64,000 bases of DNA from Asterias rubens (GCF_902459465.1 NC_047062.1:26839866-26903865); one strand, 5' to 3'; shown: positions 33,651 to 46,417, counted from the first letter of the stretch. The notes: a model not told the origin generated them from the sequence alone. Translations and numbers: made by a program.

Positions 33651-34616
33651 ACAGTCCTGCATATGATATTGTAGATAAAAACATTAAAACTTGAAAATTC
33701 ATTTTTGAGATATCTAGAGAAAATCTAGAGGAATACACAGTCTGGGAAGCGTCATTGTGGTAACAGCCTTAAACTTAAATAAAACTGCAGCAGTTTTATT
33801 GCTGTACTTCTCACCACGTAGCTCCCTAATTTGTTATTGCCATTAATATTAATACATATCAAACGTAAACAGCCTTTAATAAGCCTCTGGCATAGTTTGG
33901 CAAATGTCGCAGAGTTTTCTAGTTGGGGTGTCATTTCCCAAAACGCAAGTGTATTTTCGAAAAGGATGCAGTATATTTTGTGTGGACTGTTATATTTGAA
34001 TAGAATAATTCGATCATTTTGTAGATACATGTACGTGAAGGCCTATACAGTATTACAGTTTATTATCTATCAGAGTCAAATTATGTAAACCTGATAAAGA
34101 CATCAGAAAAATTATTGAATTTATTTATTGTTATTTCTTTGAAAGTTTTAGGGGCTCTTTCAATAGGATGAGGATTAATAGGGTCATATGAAAAAATAAA
34201 AACTGACTATAGCAGAATAAACAAAAAGTAAAAGCACCATCTTCCTTCAACTGCTTCGGGCTGGATCCCCCCCCCCTTCAAAATTATGAATATTTTTGCA
34301 ATGTCCATTGAAAGATATGGTGTTGTGTAATAAGTCACCACAAGTTATTAAGTTTTTAAAGCTAAACAAAGCTAAAAGCCCGGGAAAATGTTGCATTTTA
34401 GATGCTCTGTGGTGCAGTCTTTATAGGCCATGTAAGGGGCCCAGTGGCAAACAAAACAGAACAATAAGCCGTCAAAATTTGAGCAGTAGAATTTGGGCCT
34501 ACCTATGCGTTGAGCCTTCAAAATTTGAGCAGTAGAATTTGGGCCTTTTGGGATTTTGGAAATACTTGAACTTTCATTAAAACAAAATGAAAAAGATGGG
34601 TATGTGTAGTTGATAT
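33651..34616. other. Intergenic sequence with small repeat fragments
   Basis: 33651-34370 shows nothing I can identify. 34375-34560 is a fragment of the repeat described at 29994-30660, including a direct duplication of CAAAATTTGAGCAGTAGAAT at about 34469 and 34511. Confidence 0.4.
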
Positions 34617-34845
34617 AGTTGCGTGGTTTTTCCTTTTACCTCGTCGACTACCTCGGTCGGCAATTTATGGGTGTCAAATTTTTGACTCCCATAAATGGCC
34701 GACCGTGTTGGTTATTAAAGTAAAAGTAAAACCACGCATTTTCGAGGCAAATTTGTGTGGATCATTGTATTCTACTTTTAAAACATCTTTCTAATCGTAT
34801 ACAAACGGTTACAGACGCTTTTCAAAGACCAAGCGCTTAATGGCT
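34617..34845. mobile_element. MITE family 2, central and right part
   Basis: The central palindrome CGGC..ATTTATGG / CCATAAATGGCCGACCG is present at 34655-34705, flanked by GCGTGGTTTTTCC and CCACGCATTTTCGAGG. The outer left arm is missing. Confidence 0.75.
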
Positions 34846-35487
34846 TTTTGCATTAGGCGTTTTTACAAATGTCTTATTATTATTAGTCTAATATCGCCTT
34901 CATTGCCGCGACAGACATTTAACGACTTGTCCACAAGTCTACTACCATTCATGAACTGTCTCCAACAGCAACTGATGATCTTGCAATCATGATAGGCGAC
35001 CCGGCACGCGTGTCGGTTATCCCTTGAGGTTATGTGTGTAAGCGGTCCCCTCTAAGGTTCTGCGGTCAGTCGGCGGCAGTCTGTGTAGCCATGAGCGGCA
35101 CATTCTAAGCATTGTTGGTCCAAATATAAAAGCCCGTTTTCGCAGCAGCTAAACAAAGACGAAGAAGTTCCCCTCTGCATGCCAGAGCCCACATGTTTGA
35201 TAAGAGGAGTAAAAGACGCTTGAATATCGATTAAATAATGTTCACTAATTTACCAGTTTCAGAATGCACCCGCTTTGAAGATTATTTTCACATTACTTTT
35301 TATGCAGAACGACAATAATATCTGCCGTTTTTAAGAGTCAAATGGTTTCAGAAGCATGTAAATGTGAGTGCAAAAATGCCACTCTCCAGTGATGACATGA
35401 TCAGACTGTGCAAGTTTCGTAATCGGAAGGTATGGGCACAATTAATTCTTTATTTTTTGCAAGGTTTGTATATCCGGAAGCACAGTT

Positions 35488-35870
35488 TAAAGGCAGTGGA
35501 CAATATTGGTAATTACTCAAAATAATTATCATCATAAAACCTTTATTGATTACAAGTAGTGGGGAGAGGTTGATAATAAAGAACATTGTGAGAAACGGCT
35601 CCCTCTGAAGTGACGTAGTTTTCGAGAAAGCAGTAATTTTCCACGAATTTGATTTTGAGACCTCAGATTTAGAATTTGAGGTCTCGAAATCAAGCATCTG
35701 AAAGCACACAACTTCGTGTGACAAGAGTGTTTTTTCTGTCATTATTATCTCGCAACTTCGACGATTGAGCTCAAATTTTCACAGGTTTGTTATTTTATGC
35801 ATATGTTGAGATACACCAAGTGTGAAGAATAGTCTCTGACAATTACCAATAGTGTCCACTGTCTTTAATT
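35488..35870. mobile_element. TTAA-type MITE, family 1
   Basis: Full-length: TTTAAAGGCAGTGGACAATA at the left and CCAATAGTGTCCACTGTCTT at the right, with the central GAGACCTCAGATTTAGAATT hairpin. A fragment of the ARSA-intron variant (CACTTTCGGTACAG..TTTACAGAAGG) follows at 35885-35975. Confidence 0.85.
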
Positions 35871-36747
35871 CTCGATTTTTCTTCGTTAAAGCCATTATAC
35901 ACTTTCGGTACAGAAAGAAAAAAAAAGTTCACAGATTTACAAATAATTTACAGGGTTTACAGAAGGTAACTCCATAAAGGTTGGGACCATAATGAATACC
36001 CGCGGGACGGGCCACAAACTATTGCCCAACCATTCAAGTTGGAGTTTTCCCAGGTAGGCCCGAACTAAACGTCAGGCTATTACAAAATTAATTTTGTTTT
36101 TATAAGTCCATTTTTATTAGTCTGGTAAAAATTGCGTTTTCGTTCCCTCGAACCATGGCCAGGATTCGTCATTCGAATACATGTACATGTAGTTTTACTG
36201 TCATCTATAAACTGATTCAACCTTATTGGGGTTTCCCTATTGGCGTTACAACAATAATACTTGTACACAGTTAACGAGTTTAATGAGGTGCGACTCTGCA
36301 GTGAAGGTTTGTCTCGATTTTGAGGACGGCTATTATGGGCATGTGCGTCAATCGGGGGGGGGGAGGGGGCAGGGGACATGTCCCCCATCTTTTGGAGGAT
36401 GGGGACACAATATCAAATGCCCCCACCCCACTTGTTGACCACCTTTATGAAGTCCACCCTGTGTCCCGCCGAATGTCGGTCACTTCGTATTCGTACCCAA
36501 GTCACTTCGTACCCAAGCCCTGGGGGAAGAGGATGAAGGGTTGGAGATATTATATGAACAATGTCCCCCCTCAAAATTGGCCCAATATTGCCCCACAGAG
36601 CATCGGAAATTATAAGGACATGTACGATTGACAGATGCCCCACCTACTAAACCCCTCCCTATTTTTTTAAACGTGTTGATTTAATATCTTTTTTTCAAAG
36701 CAGGTACGGGTAAACAGAATACTGTGTCGTGGTTCGATAGTCATAGC

Positions 36748-37150
36748 ATTTTAAAGGAAAACGTTTCCTTGGATCGGGCGAGTTGGTCTTTGAAAAGTGC
36801 TTGAAACCGTTTTTTTTTAAATAAAATGTATATGGTTGAAAAGATATTTTAAAAGTAGAATACAATGATCCACACAAATTTGCCTCGAAATTGCGTGGTT
36901 TTCCTCTCACTTTGCGAACTAACACGGTCGGCCATTTATGGGAGTCAAAAATTTGACTGCCATAAATGGCCGAGCGTGTTATTCGACGAATAAGAGGAAA
37001 ACCGTGCACTTTTGAGGTATGTTTGTGTGGATCATTGTAGGCCCCTATTCTACTTTTACAACATCTTTCTACCCATGTGCATTTTATAAAAAACGGTTAA
37101 CGCTTTGCAAATACCAACTCGACCGATCCAAGCCAACGTGTTCCTTTAAC
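36748..37150. mobile_element. TTAA-type palindromic MITE, family 2
   Basis: Full-length: TTTAAAGGAAAACGTTTCC at the left, GCCAACGTGTTCCTTTAA at the right, with a centre at 36925-36980 where GGGAGTCAAA meets TTTGACTGCC. Confidence 0.85.
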
Positions 37151-37509
37151 GGCGGATGTGGGGTCCGGCCCCGGGAAATGTTTAAGTCGTAGATGCTCGG
37201 TGGTAAAATCTCGACCGTTTGACCCTTTCAATTCATCTAAAATTATTTTAAAGTAGTACAAATAATGCAGTTCAAATTGGTCCACAAAATATTGTTGGAC
37301 ATTTTTTGTGTTGCTCAGGAGTTGGAATTTGTGGGATTAAAAACCACTTTCTCAAGTTTAGTGCATTTTTGTTGTTGCCATGACCATGACTCATCGTCGT
37401 ATCCACAGAATATTTCTGCATATTTTAATGACAAATACGCAAAATTGTTTGGTTTTTGTTTGTTTGGTGAGGGGATTTAATGAAGATGGAACATGAGTTC
37501 GGAACGCGA

Positions 37510-37770
37510 TGCCTTTTACTGTGTGGATCCGTGGCCCACTAAGGGCTCGGGAAAAAGGTTTCTTTTCTAGATGCTCTGTGGTGCAATCTTATAGATGCCC
37601 AGTTGATGAACGAAACAGAACAATAAGACTTCAAAATTTGAGCAGTAAAATATGGGCCTTTTGGATTTATAATAGAGGGGAACTCTATGGTATGGACACC
37701 CGGACCCTCCTTAAGCAAAGTGGGAGGGGTGGAGGGGGCGGGGCACTCCAACACAGCTGTCTTCTATGTC
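37510..37770. repeat. Fragment of the 29994-type repeat
   Basis: CTAGATGCTCTGTGGTGCAA, AACAGAACAATAAG and CAAAATTTGAGCAGTAAAAT appear in the same order as in 30100-30480 and 34375-34560. It is non-coding. Between 37771 and 38233 I see no other feature; a CCAAT-type GGATTGGTT lies about 105 bases before the gene B start. Confidence 0.6.
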
Positions 37771-38233
37771 TGTAATACATTGTCTGCGAGCATAGAGCAA
37801 AGTTTGCATGTCCAGCAGTCTTTGGTCAATGTTTATCAATAAAATGTTCCAGTACAGAAAAAACAGCCCTCCTGGAGCTATAGTAAAGACATAAAAGGCT
37901 CACGATTTCTTGCCGACAACTGACAACTGAGAAGCCCCACGTCAAATAAGAATCGTCCAATCACTGGCTTGTGTCGAAAATACATTGTCCAATGAGTGAG
38001 CAAAGCACCGAATGGATGCAACATTTCACACGCGGTAATGAGTGGTGCCAAGTTATAATGGAACGTTATAATCTCTCTATTGATAACGTAGTCTCAATGC
38101 TGAGTATAATGCTTAGAGTATATTTGGATTGGTTATTGTTGATCTTCTACTGAAAAGCTAATTATTTCCTGTAACTTGTAATACATTTGTGCTCTTTTGC
38201 TACTGTGAATGTTCTCATGTGATTGAACTGAAC

Positions 38234-41200
38234 ATGGCAGTAAAACACATAGTCCAACCTCTCAGCGGTCTACTACTACTAGATGAAGAGACCGATGAAT
38301 ACGAGGCTTTTTTGTCTGCAGAGTTAAAGAAGTTTCTTGACTCCAGCGATACTCGAAATCAACTCAGTGAGCTCATATTGGATGATAAGTTTGCCCAAGT
38401 CAGCATGGTAAACGAAGTGGGAAGAACCCAAGCTGCAACAAGCAGTAGGGACTCCCTAGTCCAGCCTCGGCCCTTGGCCACCACCGAGGGTCACCATCTT
38501 CTCAGGGAGCACAGACCAGGGACAACACAGTCGGCAATAGCGGCTAATTATGAGGCAAAGAGCAGTGGTGCCTGCCAGGGTGTGTCACTGTTGGGTATTT
38601 CAAACGAAGACAAAACACGTTTTTCAGGTTTGATACTTTTTATTTCCAAGTACCATTTGGTAAACGAACTTTTTATAAATTAAGAGTAGGCCTATCAATT
38701 CAAAGTTAAAACAAAAATTGTCTATTTGTTTACACTGTCACCCCGTTTTATGGCAAAACAGCTTAATCTTTTTTAAGAAGCGCTGCTACAATTGATAATG
38801 TTCAACTTAAACTATTCCCTATAAAGGAATGTGGTTTTACCAGAAAGGGATTAAAAATATTGCAATTTTGAAACAAAAGTTTCTGCAGAATCAGTTCTCA
38901 TATTAGGTATTCCAATATTGCAGGCCCGCATGCTTCGGATCGTTTCTGAAAAGTGCAAGGGCACCGATGCATCATCTCCCTGGTGAAGGGTACTTCTAGA
39001 ATCTATAAGGGTCCTCATGGACCTTTATTGTTTCTAGAAGTAGGCAAAGGGCACCCTCTTCTTATGAGGAAATTGTAAATTTCTGCTGTAGAGCATTTCA
39101 AGGCCACCTATGCAATGACCAGGGGGCATGGAGGCGAATCAATCATCTTCATTGTAAGACGCTATAGTAAAAATAAATTATTATTATTATTATTATTATT
39201 ATTGCCTCAGTAAACTTGTTCCTATATGTGTGGAAGAAAACTGCTCTGGCAGGATTGCTTAGAACGAATTATCATGATAACGGTACATTAGAACTACCTT
39301 TTGAAATGTAATGTTCGTATAGACCCCAAAACAGATTGGTTGAAACATGGAGTTGAACAATTGTTTGAAACATGTCATATGACCGACATGGACAACCTTT
39401 CGAAAAAGGAGTACAGCGCCCCAGTTACATGGTCTAGGAGCGTCCTCCGTGGTTGAAACACTACATGTACCTCCAAAACACTGAATTCTGCACACACGGA
39501 CACCCGCACCCACACAAACATGTTTTTAAAAAACGTATCCATAAATACCCGAGACAGTTTCTCAACTCCTATTGGTGGAGAGCACGTCACATGGTTGTGC
39601 ATAAACCTTTTGTTAATGACCGGTAAAAAGTGTTAATTCATGGACGTGACACGCGACCTTGCACCTGTTCTTATAAGACAGTTTCTTCTTTCCTATTGGT
39701 CGAGAGCAATGGCTGAAACAGTTGTGCCACAGTACATCACGCGATACGCGCGACGCCCACAGCATTCCCTTATAAGGAGTTGTTTACGCGAGGGCAGCGG
39801 AGGGCTCTACCATTTCATAGCTGGAGGGGTGTTGTGTTGAAAGAAATCATTTAACAATTATAATTTTTGCATTTATTTTACTTTTTGACCAACAAGTTAT
39901 GATGTTTTGACCGAAAAGGTATTTATGAATGGGAATCAAAGTGTGTTGAATCGGTTTTCAACTAGTGGTTTAAACCCGCCGAGGCCTGGTTCTTTATAAT
40001 TTACATCGACTTTGTCTAGGTAAATTATCAAGAACCAGGCCTAGTTGAGATTAAACCACTAGTTGAAAACCTCTTCACCACACATTGATTCCCTTATTTA
40101 TAACGCGCCTTAGTCTGCCAAAGGATACAAAATGCCAGGCATTTTTACTGCAAGGTGCACATATGGTAGTTGCGATAACGTAACCCCTCCTCCCGACAGT
40201 ACGTTATCACAACTAGTCGAGTGAGGCAAATTCAACCAATTTAGATAGATATGTGTCCAACCAAAATATTTGTAATAAAACCAATCCGAAACTTTGTTTT
40301 TCAACCACTCCCTCTAGATTGTTTACTTTTTACAAATCTACTTTGGTCTTTTTACCACAAAATGTTGGTAGATATGTATTCAACCAAACATTAAATAACC
40401 AATCTGAAATTAAGTCTGAAATGGTTGGTTTTTCAACCATTCTTTATCCCGGTTAAATCTCAACAATCTGTTTGGTTGGAAGTTGGAATTACCAATGCCC
40501 AGCCTGATAATTAAATCTGTTAATTTTTAAATCAACAGTTTTACAAACACTTAAACTACAATATCATATTAGCTACACACAAATACTTACCGAAATATAT
40601 AGCCTTTCTGCGACCAGCCTCGTTAAGTCAACCTCATAAAGAAAAAAGAAAAAACAGAGCAAAACTTAAGCAGCTACTTTATTAGCAATCCTGATTGATT
40701 GATGACCATTTTGTTGAAGGTTGTCTCGATGACTTTGGATGTTGGGTGTCATTTGATTTTTGATTTTGCATTAAGAAAACGCATGGTTATTGATGATCAA
40801 TGTATTGGTTAATATAGTTGCTGAAACAATCCTGTTGTTGACCATTGTAATATTTGAAGAATTGGTGGATGGCTCAATCAATCTTAGTGTCAATCAATCA
40901 TTTTGTCAATAAATTGGTTAAAGAATTGGTTTGTTGCTCAAACAATCTGATTGATTGCCAAGCAGCCAATGATATTGGCCATTGTTGACTAATATATTGG
41001 TTAGTTGATTGGTTTATTGTTCAGCCAATGTGATTGGTTGCCAAGGTTAGAGGATTAGATTATTGCTCAACCAGTTGGGAAAATATTGTTAAAAACAACC
41101 AATTTGGGGTCAACAAATTACATTTTGTTTTTAAGGTGTATATAAATTGTATTTAACATTGATTGTATTGTGTAGGATTAAAACAATCAAACGGTTCAAA

Positions 41201-44200
41201 ATACAAAGGTATACTTTGTCATTACAAATATTTCATTGATGAAGGTAAAACCAAAATAACTTGGAATTTCCGATGCAAAACTTTTACAAAGTAGGCCCTA
41301 ATAAAGGCAAACAAACAAACTTTATGTTTTAAAAACAAACCTTGAATTAAAAACAAATTGTAAAAATTGTATTGTTATTTTTGAAGTACTTTTTGGTGTT
41401 TCAGGAATAAAATAAATTATGTGAAGGAGGCTAGGGGTGACTTTGCTAGGAGGGGTTAACAAGAGGAATGTACAGAAATAATGCAGGCTCTCTGGCTCAT
41501 TTTCAACTGATACAGGAGAATAATGAAGGGGAAAACGTAGTCCCAATCCATTTGATTAAACACATTACACATGGAAATATAATATTTCATGTTTCCCTGC
41601 ATTGTTATTGAACAATGCTTTTATCACTTTATAGTGAAACTTTTATGGTCCAGTAATCCATCCTTTCATCCTTTGTCCTCGCCATTGGTACCACCATTGC
41701 CCCAAATTGTTTCTGAAATGGAACTTTTGATTGGCTATAATTTTCCCTGCTTTTTCCTGGATCCTATCATCCTTCCCTTAATCCCTTTCCAGTCTTTTTT
41801 CTATAAATGGATATGTATTTGTTTGTACTTGTTTTATGCCTCTGAAGAAGGTCCGGTTTGGATCGAAAGCTAAGGCCATCTACCCTACTCATAATATTTT
41901 ATGTTATTTATATTTTTGTTTTTCTTCATTTAATTGGTGTTGTTCATGTATAGGTAAAGCAGAAACTGGCAAGGTTGTTACAGCTATACAACTTGCCCCT
42001 AGACTAGCCCCTACTCCTTCCTACCATCAGTGCCTGCCTAAAAAGAGATATCCAGCGACTCGCAAGAAGAAGACAGTATTCACAGATTATCAAATGGAGC
42101 TCCTAGAGATGACATTCTCAAGCACTCAATATCCAAGCTCTGTTCTTAGACAACAGCTCTCATACATCAGTGGAATTTCTCCCCAAACTCTACTGGTATA
42201 AACATTATTTGAATTATTGCAATGATATTCAAAAGAGTACACTAATTATCAACCTCACATTTTTAATTGATCAACTTAAAAGCAGTGGACACTATTGGTA
42301 ATTATTGGTTATCTCACAACTTCGATGACCGATTGAGCTCAAATTTTCACAGTTTTTTAATTTTATGATGAGATCATAATCATATCAACCATCTAAACGC
42401 ACACAACTTCCCGTGACCAGGGTGTTTTTTCTTTTATAGTTATTTCACAACTTGATGACCAATTGAGCTCAATTTTCACAGGTTTGTTATTTTATGCTTA
42501 TGTTGAGATACAGCAAGTGAGAAGACTGGTCTTTGACAATTACCAATAGTGTCCACTGTCTTTAATCATACATTCAAATTCACTAGTTTTTTTAAAGACA
42601 CTGGACACTATTGGTAATTTCATGCTCCTTCGCTACGCTCATACGCATGAAAAACAGTTTTACCCTTATGAACAACCAAAATAAGCACACAGATAAGCAG
42701 TCAAGTATATTCTACGAATTTATTGAAAAACATTGGAATAAGGCCGGGATTCGGCCGACTCTGAACTTTGACAAAGAAAAACGCAGTAAGTGGGTTTTAC
42801 CTCGAAAATTATTTTCACCAGAAGCAGCAGAATAATGCTTGTACGAAGACCCATCTTGGGCTTGACGAAAGCTTGAAGACCTTTTCTGTAGCTTCCTTCC
42901 TTCCAAATCTTTCAGGGCTGCTTCTTCAGCGATTAGGACTTTCTTTTGCACCTCTGTCGACTGATCTTTCTTGCCACCGCTTTCCAAGTGCTGGACAGTT
43001 ACCCAGCCGGCTTTACTTGAGTCTGCGATCTTGATATTCTGTTTGCGATCGGTAATTAGATCTTCTGCTTCGACGATGGTATCAAAAACTTCTTGTAAGT
43101 CGCTTTTTTTGTAGAAGTGACTTCTTGATTCGTCCGAGAAGAATCTCTAGCTCGCCGCAGAAAGCGTACTGTGCCGAGTTACCGGGCTTCGAGAGCTCCC
43201 GGGCTTCTAGTTTGTTCTTTATTACTTTCAGCTCGGTGTCGTCCTGAGGTTTGTTATTATTTGATAGTGCCTCGAATTTTGAGTTAAAGTAGAGCTGGAA
43301 CTTCTCAAATAAGGCGTTAGTGTCCAAGTTTCCAGGTTGCTCGGGCATAGACATCGTTAGAAATTTGTCGTAACAAACTAGTTTAACTCTGATAAAATGT
43401 TTTAAAGTATACTCAGCGACTGAAAAAGACCTGAACTGGAGACTCATAGATTCCTTTAGCTTATATACTATGTATACGCTTCAGCAGTTTGATATTATGC
43501 TTCAATGAGTTTGGAATGTAATGGCACGATCGATCTCAGAATGGTGAAACCGATTGCCAACGCCCTACGCACGTGACCCGGGGTGCTACACACACAATAA
43601 TTTTGGTATTCAAACAGACAAAACTGAATTTGTGTCAGACCAGTTTTCTCACTTGGTGTAACTCAACCTATGCAATGGTAGTCGAAGTTGTGAGATAATA
43701 ATGAAAGGAAAAACACTTGTCACACGAAATGTGCTTTCAGATGCTTGATTTCGAGACCACAAAATCTAATTCTGAGGTCTCCAAATCAGATTTGTTGAAA
43801 ATTACTTCTTCTCGAAAACTACGTTAGAGGGAGCCGTTTCTCACAATGATTTATACTATCAACAACTCTCCATTACCCATTACACAATAAGTTTTTTTTG
43901 TAATCACCAATAGTGTCCACTGCTTTAAGAAATAAGGGTTTGTTTTGTCTTATTTTTGTTTGCAGTTAGTTAGCATGCATATTGTGTTTATATAAGCAAA
44001 TGTTTTACCTTTTGAAAGTTCATACAATCTCTTATATCCACTCATTTTCAAACACAATTTATAACACTTACTGATAGCAGAGTTAGTAAATAGGAAGTTA
44101 TCATATTAAGGTAGCTGTAAAGTCAAAATGTTTCTTTTGTCTTCTCTTCTGACCCTTTTAAAAAAGAAGAAAAAAAAGAAGATATTTAGACAACTAGACA

Positions 44201-46417
44201 TAGCAACAGCATTTTCACGAAGAAGCACGCACTGCTATACTAGCAAAAAATACCAATCAGAGCAAACGGCCTATGAAGTTGAACACTTTTTAGAAACCCG
44301 CTTTCCTACAAAACTTCAAGGTTTTCCATTTAAACTTCTCAATGTAGATGGTTGATGACTACTTTATGAAACTAGGTCAGCGCGCTGGCACAGGCTGGCA
44401 CACTTTAAATTTGAGTGCGTGCCGTGCATTATAATGGTAAACAGGGGTCGGGTGCTACTTGGTGAAAACAAAAAATGCCACAATCGTGCAAAAATTTAAA
44501 ACAGTCATTAGCTTTATTAAAAAAGCAAAACTGTCTGAGCGTTGAAACTTCATGGAATTGTAGGTCTTCATGCATTATCAACACAAATGTAAACAAAATT
44601 GTACAAAAATCTGTAAAAAAAATCTTTAAGCACGTAGGGTACTATTATGTGAAAACGCTGACGATAGAACGTTCACTTTTTATTTTTCATCCAGGCCCAA
44701 TTCATTGATCTGCAATTATGAATCACAAAGTAGTATAAAAGAATAGTATGAAATACACAATTTCAATTACATACTTTTAAATGTAATGAGGGCAGGCATT
44801 TTCTCTTTTGTAAAGGGCATTCGTGAGGAATTTGGACACCAGGAAATTGTATATTTACTTAGCATTTTAAGGGCACCTAGGCAATGACTAGGGAATTGTA
44901 TATTTACTTAGCATTTTAAGGGCACCTAGGCAATGACTAGGGAATTGTATATTTACTTAGCATTTTAAGGGCACCTAGGCAATGACTAGGGGGACATGGA
45001 GGCAATCGCCTTCGTTGCCTCTGTAAATTCTGAACAAATTCTGAAAGAAAACTAGCTCAGGTAGAAGTTAAACTTAACTGAAGAAATGAGAAAAATAATG
45101 CTTACATTCCAAGTGCTATATAGGCTTCCACCACTCTCATCTACTGTACACAATATATTGAAAAACAGTGTCTTAAGTTAAACTTTGCAGAAACAATATA
45201 GCTGTTTCTTGTCGTGTTCACTTACTTACTCAGATTTTTGTTTGCTATAAATTAAACATTCTTCTTTTTAACATTTGCATTAACAGACATGGTTTCAAAA
45301 CCGCCGTGTGAGATATCGACGGAAAAAGGACCCAAAGACATCAAAGAGGCATACATCCAGTATTACATCAGAGAAGCCACACACTTCTGTCAGTAGTATC
45401 CCAGCCTCTGATGATAGCAAAGGAATTTGCAAATTACCCACTTTCACTCATGATGAATGTAGCAGTAGGCCCCCTACTCCTCATTTGAAGCCAACATGTT
45501 GGTCAACCCATACAGCTGCCCAGAATGTGGATGTTGCCAATCCTTCTCCTGATCACATGCTCAATGATAGACAGCTTCAGACAGCCAATCTTCAACAGAA
45601 GTACAACCTTGTCTATCCAACTTCTCAGCCTGAATCCCAGTTAGATTTGACAGCACAGCATCATCACATCAAGCCCTGGTACTCAACACTCAGCTCACAG
45701 AGGATGAACCAGTCCAACCAGACAGACAGACAACATCATCACATGCTCTCATCTGCAGATTGGCCTAAACAAAACTGTACTGTAAGTTACCAGCAACAGA
45801 ATATCCAGTTCTGTTTAACAAACCATGGAAGCAACCCCCATCCAACCAGCCATTCCACACAAGAACCTACTTACTTTGAAGATAATCTGAACCCCCCTCA
45901 AGGATATCCCTATCAGTACTTCCCCCTGAGGTACCCTGGAGCATCTCAGACCAGCATACACAACTGGGACATGATCAACCAGCACTCCATGCCTTCCTAT
46001 CATCCACAGCCAGTCATCCCACTATCTACAACTTGTCACACAGTATCAGAGACCCAACTACTCCCCATTGTTGGGAGATCCCATGGTAATCAACCTAACT
46101 TAGTTGATGCCACACAGCGTACCCTACCCTCACAGCGCTACCTCCAACCCCAGTACTTGCCTACTTACTCTAAACCCTGTCAACAGATTTTCAACGAGTA
46201 TTCTTCTCCAGGAGATGGTCCATACCCGGAAGACTTTCAGGGCTGCCCAAGTATGGATCCATTCAACATAGAAATGATCCAAACACAAGGTAGTCAACCA
46301 GTTAATGTCCAAACAACTCAAGACCTACTTGAATCTCAAACGTCATCTTCAACACAAGTTCTCATCTCTGATCCAAGACAAGGGTCTTCTGATATTGCAT
46401 CTCCAGCTTGTATATAG
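38234..46417 (+). CDS. PRD-like homeodomain protein (gene B), complete
   Basis: Three exons, 38234-38627, 41954-42195 and 45287-46417, give 588 residues. The start is the first ATG of the frame, in context AACATGG. The homeodomain spans about residues 167-226: basic TRKKKTVF, F8, Q12, L16-E17, F20, Y25-P26, R31, then helix 3 TWFQNRRVRYRRKK with W48, F49, Q50, N51 and R53 all intact. Gln50 and an intron at 46/47 are typical of PRD-like (paired-like) genes. Helix 2 is unusual (LRQQLSYISG), so the exact family is unresolved. The ~360-residue tail is rich in Ser, Pro, Gln and His with no recognised motif and may be a transcription-regulation region. Intron phases (1, then 0) equal those of gene A. 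Intron 1 holds family 5 and an ATTGG-rich tract; intron 2 holds MITEs and a retroelement fragment. Confidence 0.85.
38930..39205. repeat. Dispersed repeat with (ATT)n tail
   Basis: TGAGGAAATTGTAAATTTC, GCCACCTATGCAATGACCAG and CATGGAGGC, ending in a (TTA)n run at 39178-39203, match the 44820-45020 segment of intron 2. The tail suggests a retroposed short element or LINE end. CTTCTAGAA..TTCTAGAAG around 39000-39040 forms a small inverted pair. Confidence 0.55.
39530..40110 (+). repeat. Family 5 repeat, copy 2, with hairpin core
   Basis: 39550-39950 carries the family landmarks (GACACGCGACCTTGCACCTG, TTGGTCGAGAGCAATGG, ATCACGCGATACGCGCG, CCTTATAAGGAGTTG). It is followed by a large hairpin at 39954-40070 whose arms start GTTTTCAACTAGTGGTTTAA and end in its complement, with the tip TTTACATCGACTTTGTCTAGGTAAA. 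Outer pieces GGGAATCAAAGTGTG / CACACATTGATTCCC also pair. It lies in gene B intron 1. A smaller hairpin of the 12142 type follows at 40168-40216. Confidence 0.75.
40690..41110. repeat. ATTGG/TGATTG-rich low-complexity tract
   Basis: In gene B intron 1, roughly 400 bases are dominated by variants of TTGATTGATTG and TATTGGTTNNTT. At least eight ATTGG pentamers are present (inverted CCAAT). It looks like a decayed short tandem repeat. Whether the CCAAT-like or TGATTG-like sites are used is unknown. Confidence 0.6.
42270..42567. mobile_element. Rearranged family 1 MITE
   Basis: Both ends (CAGTGGACACTATTGGTAAT and ACCAATAGTGTCCACTGTCT) are present. The inside is rearranged: the CTCACAACTTCGATGACCGA block occurs near the left end and again at about 42450, and the hairpin core is missing. 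Confidence 0.7.
42592..43935. mobile_element. Reversed family 1 MITE split by a ~1-kb insertion
   Basis: The MITE's end TTTAAAGACACTGGACACTA stands at 42592-42620. The rest of the same reversed element (CAGACCAG..TCTCACTTGGTGTA onward, ending ACCAATAGTGTCCACTGCTT) resumes near 43636 and runs to 43930. Together they make one MITE of normal length. The intervening ~1,015 bases are foreign and contain the retroelement fragment below. AATT occurs at both junctions and could be the target duplication. Confidence 0.65.
42640..43450 (-). pseudogene. Retroelement ORF1-like fragment (possibly DIRS-like)
   Basis: On the minus strand a frame runs from about 43447 down to ~42800 with one frame break near 43080. 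Its middle reads IKIADSSKAGWVTVQH, a segment I associate with ORF1 of tyrosine-recombinase retroelements (DIRS and relatives). It is flanked by a charged helical region and an A-E-E-A-A-L-K-D run. Only this small part is present; no reverse transcriptase, RNase H or recombinase is visible. The family assignment is from memory and uncertain. Confidence 0.45.
44845..44991. repeat. 49-bp tandem repeat, three units
   Basis: Units 44845-44893, 44894-44942 and 44943-44991 are essentially identical and include TTTACTTAGCATTTTAAGGG and CACCTAGGCAATGACTAGGG. They are an amplified part of the dispersed repeat also present at 38930-39205. Confidence 0.9.

Noticed and set aside
43082-43447. Independent protein gene on the minus strand in gene B intron 2
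   Set aside because: It continues into 42712-42987 only through a frame break, sits inside a MITE interruption and resembles a retroelement ORF1. It is treated as a mobile-element remnant.
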